Positions 19,598-29,187 of a DNA stretch of 29,187 nt are shown one piece after another. A program made the position numbers and the translations under genes. The notes below the pieces were generated by a model, which was not told the DNA's origin, did no database searches, and worked only from the letters and a program-made list of their open reading frames with translations. Numbering within the stretch: the stretch's first letter is position 1; every line of letters starts with the position of its first letter. Location: NCBI GenBank assembly GCA_032718475.1, contig JAUCBJ010005740.1:1-29187 (forward strand), given 5' to 3'. This DNA is from Nemertoderma westbladi. Lineage: Eukaryota > Xenacoelomorpha > Nemertodermatida > Nemertodermatidae.

Positions 19598-21146
19598 TTC
19601 GTGGGGACTTCGCGCAGCACGAGGCCTAGTTATTATATACAAATTAAAATGCAGCGACTGTATCACAAAATCAGGTTTTGAGAAATTTACCCACACCACC
19701 AATCAATCAAAGAAAGGTGGACAGTACGTGTTCACCCCTTTTAATCTCCCCCCCCCCCCCCCCCCACCCTTCCCAACCACCAATACATAACCGCGACATC
19801 TACCACCCACGGAAGGGTAGCACGAACTTATTTCCAATCGCACGTTAAATATGCAAAGCCAGGTGGTTTATAGGAATATAATAAACGCAGTACTCGTTTT
19901 CATTATAAGCCTCTTTGCGTTCGTCCTGTTTTGTATTTAAATATATTTCTTAAACGCAAGCTAGGACGATCTTTATAATAATAATAACTAGGGATGCGAT
20001 CAATATGTGAAGCCAGGTGGTTTATATAATAATTTAGTCAACGCAGTACTCGTCTTCATTATATGCCTCGTTGCGCTCGTCGCTTGTCCTGTTTTGTCAT
20101 AAAATATTTTTCCTAAACGCAGACTGACGATCTTTATACAGTTATAACTATGCGAAGTTTCGAAACTGTGCGAGTAACTGTTGATACATCTATGTGGAGA
20201 TGTGTGATATGTGGAGATGTGTGATACAACGCCAACGCATCTTATGCCGATGTAGTAATATGGGTATTGAAATAATATTAAATCAATGTACACTCTTAAA
20301 GCTGCAGCGAAAAAATGTAGCTAATTTCCTAGGTTACATATAAAATAATAATATTATTTTTAAGAACATTAATTTTACTACTTTGCAAAAATTCAATTAA
20401 AAAATAACCAGACATATACATTGTGGAATAAACTATTTCAGAAGCCTACAACAGCCATGCCATGGATTGTATTTATGTTATTATATCTGTCATTTAACTG
20501 AGATAGCAATAGTAGTAATAGTCGAACGGTTATGCGGCCCGTCCAGCCTATAATAAACACAATTCAGTGATTGGGCTGGAATAGCAATACTGGTTGCCTC
20601 TATTACAATTCCTCTCAGGTTAGTCTACAGCCACAACTCCCAGCAGCTAGCTCCACACCAGCAGAGACTTGACCAATAATGGGAAGGATTAAATTTGTAC
20701 TCAATAATTGTGCGGTTTAATTACGTTTAGATCAATTAAAGACACATTTATTAAAGCAAATCACTTAAACTAATTAAAAACTATAATAGAATGGCGTATG
20801 GGGATTATATCTGTATAATTTTTAAGTATAATTATTTAAATCTTATACTGTAAAACAATTAATTTCCTTTAAAAGGCAGGTTGAAAATGGCGTTTTCACC
20901 GCAATCAACTTAATTAACAATTAACTGCTATTATCTTAGCTTCTCGAAGGCCACACGGAAATTCTACTTGGAAAATTTCTAAACTTTTGCCAAACAACAT
21001 GTGTACCAAGTTTGGATAGATTTCATCAAAGATTGGCCGAGTTATTAACGTTTAAAATTGAACACGACAGAACGACAGAACGACAGAACGACAGGTTGAT
21101 TAATGGTACCACTACGCTAAGGCTCACTCACTTCGTGGCTCGCCCC
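19598..21146. other. Non-array segment between the two minisatellite blocks
   Basis: A 1.5-kb AT-rich segment separates the blocks. It holds a poly-C tract near 19747-19765, a diverged tandem duplication (19849-20150) and, at the right end (about 20957-21147), a transposon-like tail. That tail has repeated ACGACAGA motifs followed by CACTTCGTGGCTCGCCCCAC. The left end starts ACGTTCGTGGGG. The GTGGGG/CCCCAC ends hint at an inserted element, but they are too weak to prove one. No gene is seen. Confidence 0.7.
19849..20150. repeat. Diverged tandem duplication of about 145 bp
   Basis: Copy 1 (19849-19990) and copy 2 (20003-20150) share GAAGCCAGGTGGTTTATA-like starts, ACGCAGTACTCGT, a TTGCG(T/C)TCGTC segment, GTCCTGTTTTGT and ACGATCTTTATA in the same order. 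Substitutions and small indels separate them. No coding frame is preserved. Confidence 0.85.
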
Positions 21147-21147
21147 A
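20957..21147. mobile_element. Possible end of a non-autonomous transposon
   Basis: The segment has CCAAGTTTGGATAGATTTC, then GATTGGCCGAGTTATTAACG, followed by four ACGACAGA repeats and a CACTTCGTGGCTCGCCCCAC end. I recognise this style of sequence as common in dispersed repeats of marine invertebrate genomes, but I cannot name a family. It touches the first unit of the main array. Confidence 0.45.
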
Positions 21148-24100
21148 CAACCCACCTGAGCTCGCTCTGTGTCTCACACACAACCAACCAACCTCGCTCT
21201 GTGTCTCCCACGCAACCAACCCACCTGAGCTCGCTCTGTGTCTCACACGCAACCAACCAACCTCGCTCTGTGTCTCCCACGCAACCAACCCACCTGAGCT
21301 CGCTCTGTGTCTCACACGCAACCAACCAACCTCGCTCTGTGTCTCACACGCAACCAACTAACCTCGCTCTGTGTCTCCCACGCAACCAACCAACCTCGCT
21401 CTGTGTCTCACACGCAACCAACCCACCTGAGCTCGCTCTGTGTCTCACACGCAACCAACCAACCTCGCTCTGTGTCTCACACACAACCAACCAACCAACC
21501 TCGCTCTGTGTCTCACACACAACCAACCAACCTCGCTCTGTGTCTCACACACAACCAACCAACCTCGCTCTGTGTCTCCCACGCAACCAACCAACCTCGC
21601 TCTGTGTCTCCCACGCAACCAACCAACCTGAGCTCGCTCTGTGTCTCACACGCAACCAACCAACCTCGCTCTGTGTCTCACACGCAACCAACCAACCAAC
21701 CTCGCTCTGTGTCTCGCACACAACCAACCTCGCTCTGTGTCTTTCACGCAACCAACCAACCAACCTCGCTCTGTGTCTCCCACGCAACCAACCAACCTCG
21801 CTCTGTGTCTCACACGCAACCAACCTCGCTCTGTGTCTCGCACGCAACCAACAAACCAACCTCGCTCTGTGTCTCCCACGCAACCAACCTCGCTCTGTGT
21901 CTCACACGCAACCAACCAACCTCGCTCTGTGTCTCGCACGCAACCAACAAACCAACCTCGCTCTGTGTCTCGCACGCAACCAACCAACCAACCTCGTTCT
22001 GTGTCTCCCACGCAACCAACCTCGCTCTGTGTCTCACACGCAACCAACCAACCTCGCTCTGTGTCTCACACGCAACCAACCAACCTCGCTCTGTGTCTCG
22101 CACGCAACCAACCAACCTCGCTCTGTGTCTCACACGCAACCAACCTCGCTCTGTGTCTCGCACGCATCCAACCAACCAACCTCGCTCTGTGTCTCCCACG
22201 CAACCAACCTGAGCTCGTTCTGTGTCTCACACGCAACCAACCTCGCTCTGTGTCTCACACGCAACCAACCAACCTCGCTCTGTGTCTCACACGCAACCAA
22301 CCAACCTCGCTCTGTGTCTCACACGCAACCAACCAACCTCGCTCTGTATCTCACACGCAACCAACCAACCTCGCTCTGTGTCTCACACGCAACCAACCAA
22401 CCTCGCTCTGTGTCTCACACGCAACCAACCTCGCTCTGTGTCTCACACGCCACCAACCAACCGCGCTCTGTGTCTCACACGCAACCAACCACGCTCTGTG
22501 TCTCACACGCAACCAACCTGAGCTCGCTCTGTGTCTAACACGCAACCAACCTCGCTCTGTGTCTCTCACGCAACCAACCAACCAACCTCGCTCTGTGTCT
22601 CACACGCAACCAACCAACCTCGCTCTGTGTCTCCCACGCAACCAACCAACCTCGCTCTGTGTCTCACACGCAACCAACCAACCTCGCGCTGTGTCTCCCA
22701 CGCAACCAACCTGAGCTCGCTCTGTGTCTCACACGCAACCAACCTCGCTCTGTGTCTCACACGCAACCAACCAACCTCGCTCTGTGTCTCACACGCAACC
22801 AACCAACCACGCTCTGTGTCTCACACGCAACCAACCAACCTCGCTCTGTGTCTCACACACAACCAACCTCGCTCTGTGTCTCCCACGCAACCAACCTCGC
22901 TCTGTGTCTCCCACGCAACCAACCTCGCTCTGTGTCTCCCACGCAACCAACCTCGCTCTGTGTCTCACACGCAACCAACCTCGCTCTGTGTCTCCCACGC
23001 AACCAACCTGACCTCGCTCTGTGTCTCACACGCAACCAACCTCGCTCTGTGTCTCACACGCAACCAACCAACCTCGCTCTGTGTCTCACACGCAACCAAC
23101 CAACCACGCTCTGTGTCTCACACGCAACCAACCAACCACGCTCTGTGTCTCACACGCAACCAACCAACCTCGCTCTGCGTCTCACACGCAACCAACCAAC
23201 CTCGCTCTGTGTCTCCCACGCAACCAACCTGAGCTCGCTCTGTGTCTCACACGCAACCAACCTCGCTCTGTGTCTCACACGCAACCAACCAACCTCGCTC
23301 TGTGTATCACACGCAACCAACCAACCACGCTCTGTGTCTCACACGCAACCAACCAACCTCGCTCTGCGTCTCACACGCAACCAACCAACCTCGCTCTGTG
23401 TCTCCCACGCAACCAACCACGCTCTGTGTCTCCCACGCAACCAACCAACCTCGCTCTGCGTCTCACACGCAACCAACCAACCTCGTTCTGTGTCTCCCAC
23501 GCAACCAACCTCGCTCTGTGTCTCACACGCAACCAACCAACCTCGCTCTGTGTCTCGCACGCAACAAACCAACCTCGCTCTGTGTCTCGCACGCAACCAA
23601 CCAACCAACCTCGTTCTGTGTCTCCCACGCAACCAACCTCGCTCTGTGTCTCACACGCAACCAACCAACCTCGCTCTGTGTCTCACACGCAACCAACCTC
23701 GCTCTGTGTCTCACACGCAACCAACCAACCTCGCTCTGTGTCTCGCACGCAACAAACCAACCTCGCTCTGTGTCTCCCACGCAACCAACCTCGCTCTGTG
23801 TCTCGCACGCAACCAACCTCGCTCTGTGTCTCGCACGCAACCAACCAACCAACCTCGCTCTGTGTCTCCCACGCAACCAACCAACCTCGCTCTGCGTCTC
23901 ACACGCAACCAACCAACCTCGCTCTGCGTCTCACACGCAACCAACCAACCTCGCTCTGTGTCTCCCACGCAACCAACCTCGCTCTGTGTCTTTCACGCAA
24001 CCAACCAACCAACCTCGCTCTGTGTCTCCCACGCAACCAACCAACCTCGCTCTGCGTCTCACACGCAACCAACCAACCTCGCTCTGCGTCTCACACGCAA

Positions 24101-27100
24101 CCAACCAACCTCGCTCTGTGTCTCCCACGCAACCAACCTCGCTCTGTGTCTCACACGCAACCAACCAACCTCGCTCTGTGTCTCGCACGCAACAAACCAA
24201 CCTCGCTCTGTGTCTCGCACGCAACAAACCAACCTCGCTCTGTGTCTCCCACGCAACCAACCAACCTCGCTCTGCGTCTCACACGCAACCAACCAACCTC
24301 GCTCTGTGTCTCCCACGCAACCAACCTCGCTCTGTGTCTCACACGCAACCAACCAACCTCGCTCTGTGTCTCGCACGCAACAAACCAACCTCGCTCTGTG
24401 TCTCGCACGCAACCAACCAACCAACCTCGTTCTGTGTCTCCCACGCAACCAACCTCGCTCTGTGTCTCACACGCAACCAACCAACCTCGCTCTGTGTCTC
24501 ACACGCAACAAACCAACCTCGCTCTGTGTCTCGCACGCAACCAACCAACCAACCTCGTTCTGTGTCTCCCACGCAACCAACCTCGCTCTGTGTCTCACAC
24601 GCAACCAACCAACCTCGCTCTGTGTCTCACACGCAACCAACCTCGCTCTGTGTCTCACACGCAACCAACCAACCTCGCTCTGTGTCTCACACGCAACCAA
24701 CCAACCTCGTTCTGTGTCTCACACGCAACCAACCAACCTCGCTCTGTGTCTCACACGCAACCAACCAACCTCGCTCTGTGTCTCCCACGCAACCAACCAA
24801 CCTCGCTCTGTGTCTCACACGCAACCAACCAACCTCGCTCTGTGTCTCACACGCAACCAACCAACCTCGCTCTGTGTCTCACACGCAACCAACCAACCTC
24901 GCTCTGTGTCTCACACGCAACCAACCAACCTCGCTCTGTGTCTCACACGCAACCAACCAACCTCGCTCTGTGTCTCACACGCAACCAACCAACCTCGCTC
25001 TGTGTCTCACACGCAACCAACCAACCTCGCTCTGTGTCTCACACGCAACCAACCTCGCTCTGTGTCTCACACGCAACCAACCAACCTCGCTCTGTGTCTC
25101 ACACGCAACCAACCAACCTCGCTCTGTGTCTCACACGCAACCAACCAACCTCGCTCTGTGTCTCACACGCAACCAACCAACCTCGCTCTGTGTCTCACAC
25201 GCAACCAACCAACCTCGCTCTGTGTCTCACACGCAACCAACCAACCTCGCTCTGTGTCTCACACGCAACCAACCTCGCTCTGTGTCTCACACGCAACCAA
25301 CCAACCTCGCTCTGTGTCTCACACGCAACCAACCAACCTCGCTCTGTGTCTCACACGCAACCAACCAACCTCGCTCTGTGTCTCACACGCAACCAACCAA
25401 CCTCGCTCTGTGTCTCACACGCAACCAACCAACCTCGCTCTGTGTCTCACACGCAACCAACCAACCTCGCTCTGTGTCTCACACGCAACCAACCAACCTC
25501 GCTCTGTGTCTCACACGCAACCAACCAACCTCGCTCTGTGTCTCACACGCAACCAACCACCTCGCTCTGTGTCTCACACGCAACCAACCTCGCTCTGTGT
25601 CTCACACGCAACCAACCAACCTCGCTCTGTGTCTCACACGCAACCAACCAACCTCGCTCTGTGTCTCACACGCAACCAACCAACCTCGCTCTGTGTCTCA
25701 CACGCAACCAACCAACCTCGCTCTGTGTCTCACACGCAACCAACCAACCTCGCTCTGTGTCTCACACGCAACCAACCAACCTCGCTCTGTGTCTCACACG
25801 CAACCAACCAACCTCGCTCTGTGTCTCACACGCAACCAACCTCGCTCTGTGTCTCACACGCAACCAACCAACCTCGCTCTGTGTCTCACACGCAACCAAC
25901 CAACCTCGCTCTGTGTCTCACACGCAACCAACCACCTCGCTCTGTGTCTCACACGCAACCAACCAACCTCGCTCTGTGTCTCACACGCAACCAACCAACC
26001 TCGCTCTGTGTCTCACACGCAACCAACCAACCTCGCTCTGTGTCTCACACGCAACCAACCAACCTCGCTCTGTGTCTCACACGCAACCAACCTCGCTCTG
26101 TGTCTCACACGCAACCAACCAACCTCGCTCTGTGTCTCACACGCAACCAACCAACCTCGCTCTGTGTCTCACACGCAACCAACCAACCTCGCTCTGTGTC
26201 TCACACGCAACCAACCTCGCTCTGTGTCTCACACGCAACCAACCAACCTCGCTCTGTGTCTCACACGCAACCAACCTCGCTCTGTGTCTCACACGCAACC
26301 AACCAACCTCGCTCTGTGTCTCACACGCAACCAACCAACCTCGCTCTGTGTCTCACACGCAACCAACCAACCTCGCTCTGTGTCTCACACGCAACCAACC
26401 AACCTCGCTCTGTGTCTCACACGCAACCAACCAACCTCGCTCTGTGTCTCACACGCAACCAACCACCTCGCTCTGTGTCTCACACGCAACCAACCAACCT
26501 CGCTCTGTGTCTCACACGCAACCAACCTCGCTCTGTGTCTCACACGCAACCAACCAACCTCGCTCTGTGTCTCACACGCAACCAACCTAGCTCGCTCTGT
26601 GTCTCACACGCACAACCAACCTCGCTCTGTCTCTCACACGCAACCAACCAACCTCGCTCTGTGTCTCACACGCTACCAACCAACCTCGCTCTGTGTCTCA
26701 CACGCAACCAACCAACCTCGCTCTGTGTCTCACACGCAACCAACCAACCTCGCTCTGTGTCTCACACGCAACCAACCAACCTCGCTCTGTGTCTCACACG
26801 CAACCAACCAACCTCGCTCTGTGTCTCACACGCAACCAACCTCGCTCTGTGTCTCACACGCAACCAACCTGAGCTCGCTCTGTGTCTCACACGCAACCAA
26901 CCTCGCTCTGTGTCTCACACGCAACCAACCAACCTCGCTCTGTGTCTCACACGCAACCAACCAACCTCGCTCTGTGTCTCCCACGCAACCAACCTGAGCT
27001 CGCTCTGTGTCTCACACGCAACCAACCAACCTCGCTCTGTGTCTCACACGCAACCAACCAACCTCGCTCTGTGTCTCACACGCAACCAACCAACCTCGCT

Positions 27101-27186
27101 CTGTGTCTCACACGCAACCAACCAACCTCGCTCTGTGTCTCACACGCAACCAACCAACCTCGCTCTGTGTCTCACACGTAACCAAC
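21148..27186. repeat. 32-bp splice-donor minisatellite, main array (about 190 units)
   Basis: About 6 kb of tandem units fills the intron directly after the exon w1 donor. On the gene's sense strand a unit reads GAGACACAGAGCGAG, identical to the last full exon codons ETQSE, then GTTGGTTGGTTGCGTGT of intron type. Units vary by the number of GTTG steps (28, 32 or 36 bp), by CGTGT/CGTGG/CGTGC, and by a 5-nt CTCAG that restores the exact exon end. The stretch of about 24.7-26.6 kb is nearly uniform; both edges are diverse. On the + strand the common units contain no stop codon in any frame, so giant open frames (up to 1,542 codons) appear; I do not regard them as genes. Confidence 0.98.
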
Positions 27187-27552
27187 CTGAGCTCGCTCTG
27201 TGTCTCCCGATCCAATTCCCGCGTGGTGTAGAGACCGCCGGTCGACGGATCAACTCGCAGACTCCCGTTGGTCGTCTCGGACGGTAGGATATGGAACACA
27301 GTGCCGGCGGCCCCGGCGTCCGGGTCCGTCGCTGTTACCGTGGCGACCAGACGACCGGCCGGGAGGTTCTCCTCGACCTCGAGGTAAACCTCGTCAGAGT
27401 CGAACCTGGGCGGGTTATCGTTGACGTCGTCGATGGCGATGTCTAGCCGCTGGGTGGCGCTACGCGCCGGGTCGCCGTGGTCACGGGCTGTTACGGTAAG
27501 ACCGTAAAACGATTTGGTCTCGCGATCCAGAGAGGCGACCAGAGTTAGCAAC
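27187..27552 (-). CDS. Giant cadherin, exon w1 (first in window)
   Basis: This 366-bp exon starts after acceptor AACTATTACAG, with one base completing an upstream codon, and ends with two bases of a codon at CTCAG|GTTGGT. It encodes the end of an EC repeat (LASLDRE-type box, VTARDHGDPA), the calcium linker DDVNDNPPRF, and most of the next repeat: VEENLPAG, VTATDPDAGAAG, VDPSTGGLYTTRELDRETQSEL. The final codons ETQSE are also the exonic half of the 32-bp minisatellite unit. The donor choice is fixed by phase and domain continuity with exon w2. Upstream exons are outside the window. Confidence 0.95.
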
Positions 27553-27650
27553 CTGTAATAGTTAACGGCACTAACTGTACGAGCGTCGTACGAACCACAT
27601 TAAAATGAAATCTTAATAGGTTTTAGCAGTTTTTGCTATTAAGTACTATT

Positions 27651-27869
27651 GTATGGTGGTCCATTAGTATCACACAGAAATCAAATTAAATTAAACAAAT
27701 TTTAAAGAAATTCATAAAAAAAATCCTAAAAAATAAAAAAATTCATAAAAAAAATATAAAAAAATGAATTATTATAAATACATTAAAAATTTTTTTTTTT
27801 TAATGTATTTCTTTCAAAAAATTTATAATTTAATATGTATTTCTGTGTGATAATCATGGGCCACCATAC
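27651..27869. mobile_element. 219-bp MITE-like element with inverted ends
   Basis: The left end GTATGGTGGTCCATTAGTAT and following CACACAGAAAT are inverted at the right end, with a few differences (GTATGGTGGCCCATGATTAT when read from the other strand). The element is flanked on both sides by TATT (27647-27650 and 27870-27873), a possible target-site duplication. The core is very A/T-rich and contains a second inverted repeat (AATACATTAAAAA / TTTTTAATGTATT). There is no coding capacity. Confidence 0.75.
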
Positions 27870-27873
27870 TATT

Positions 27874-29187
27874 CTAGAACAACATCGTAGTTACATATAA
27901 AAAAACTTTATAACAAATTGATTTATCAAATACTAGAAAGCCAATATGCTGGCTTTAAACGAACCTGCCCCTCAAACCAGTACCGCAGTACCCTGAGTGA
28001 GCAAAAATGGAAACACGAAAATTGCGATCAACTCAACGATAGAAACACCAGCTGCTGGTACTCATGTGGGCCTAGTAAGCTACTAACTACTATTTATTGA
28101 ATGGATAGCCCAAACTGCAGAGAAGTATATTACTTGGTAAATTTATAACTATCTCACTCTAACCGAGACAGTAATCAAATATCAACTGTAAGTTTGTATA
28201 ATGTATTACCCCGACAGCTGAATAGCTATTCCCAGTGAATCCTATGACAATAATCTATAAGGTTACTCACTGCTATGTTAGGTGGGAGGGAGTTGATGAT
28301 AATGAATGATGAGGGACCCAACTAACACTACGTTTGTCTATGGACGGTCTCCTTACAGCCAGCTGGCTGGCTTTTCTTGTTGAATCATATTATTCCGCAA
28401 CTAAATAATTTACTCTTTTAGACGAATTTGTGCGTTTTTTTTGCACACATTTTTTTGAACAAATTTTTGCGACGTTCTGTGCGAGATTGGCGATATTTGA
28501 AAAGATTCTGAGGCTCAAATATGTTGCTCGGATGACTGAATATCTCAAATAAAAAAGTTGGTGCATACTCGACGAGTTGAAATCGGTGAAATTCGACTTT
28601 AAACTTTCAAAACCGCTATTTTTCAATGACCCCGTTATCAAAACGCCACAAAAAATATACAGTCTTGTGCGCAACCAAAATCTATGTAGAGTTTGTTATT
28701 AAAATTTTTGCGCACCTGCTTGAGTTTTTTAGATATTGGATGGTTATACATACACACACACATACACACACACAACCACATCGTGTTTTTGAACGGCTCA
28801 ACTCTTGACAAAAACTACCCTGGCTTATTAATAGGCAGGTTCGTTATTAGGATCTATAACTATATAATAGGACGAAACATTATAACAGAGTCGATAATAT
28901 CACATTATGATTTATTGGAGTCATGGTTTCACTGAAAGATGGAATACGTAACTTGATGGAAATACCACCACCGGAAATACAATCCCACTACTTGAGGCCG
29001 ACGGGAAATATATACCAGCGGGAACTAGAGTTGAGTAGACTTTCATCGTTTAAAAAATACGCTAAAACAACCTATTTTTAATCTCGCTCAACAATAATTT
29101 TGAATAATAATTAGTATAGATTAATAATGTTTCCCTCCCTCCATAATATGCGTCACACCCTTTACAATACCAATTAATTTATCTCCA
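27874..29187. other. Intron upstream of exon w1, no gene seen
   Basis: No cadherin exon, RNA gene or transposase is visible on either strand. An AC microsatellite with TACAC interruptions lies near 28747-28777. The 300 bp before it (about 28430-28740) has a mixed composition with runs of T and A that could be a degraded repeat. Confidence 0.65.

Noticed and set aside
21148-27186. CRISPR-like array
   Set aside because: Units are contiguous with no unique spacers, and the context is a eukaryotic intron.
22659-27287. 1,542-codon open frame (and several of 300-1,250 codons) on the + strand
   Set aside because: It follows from a tandem unit without stop codons; all three frames are open with the same peptide, and it lies antisense within the cadherin intron.
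28390-28808. Possible small genes at the right end
   Set aside because: Low-complexity frames without motifs, splice continuity or start context.

Overview
This window is intronic and exonic sequence of an invertebrate animal nuclear genome. Evidence: nine spliced exons (GT..AG, matching phases) of one very large cadherin on the minus strand, AT-rich introns, several non-LTR retrotransposon fragments, a Ty3/gypsy element, a tRNA-derived SINE and MITE-like foldbacks. The sequence does not identify the phylum.

The gene. Read on the minus strand, exons w1-w9 (27552 down to 5190) join in frame into about 1,144 residues carrying roughly twelve extracellular cadherin (EC) repeats. No start, signal peptide, membrane span or end is visible, so the gene continues off both sides. 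A Fat/Dachsous-type giant cadherin is the best guess. Exon w5 and parts of others are too short to be seen as long ORFs and were found by following splice phase.

Layout, left to right: Ty3/gypsy pol and 3' LTR (1-3110, + strand); minisatellite A (3111-5189) touching the exon w9 donor; exon w9; a 3'-truncated LINE (6.06-8.19 kb, -); a 19-bp tandem duplication of the exon w8 splice donor; exon w8; a LINE 3' end (8.55-9.4 kb, +) and small GC-rich repeats; exon w7; a tRNA-derived SINE; exon w6; a LINE 3' fragment (-); exons w5 and w4; a broken LINE (14.30-15.81 kb, +) whose last codons run into a 26-bp minisatellite (15.78-16.66 kb); exon w3; a foldback MITE; exon w2; a 32-bp minisatellite in two blocks (18.64-19.60 and 21.15-27.19 kb) around a 1.5-kb segment; exon w1; another MITE-like element; and about 1.3 kb with no recognised gene.

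Main discovery. The 32-bp minisatellite, about 7 kb in total, is made from the exon w1 / intron boundary itself. Each unit carries 15 nt of the end of exon w1, a GT donor and 17 nt of intron, so the real 5' splice site is followed by close to 200 near-copies of itself on the sense strand. Two other donors of the same gene are also touched by tandem repetition: that of exon w9 (array begins at intron base +1) and that of exon w8 (exact 19-bp duplication). A third minisatellite grew from the terminal codons of a LINE. The very long open frames across the arrays are artefacts of a stop-free repeat unit and are not annotated as genes.
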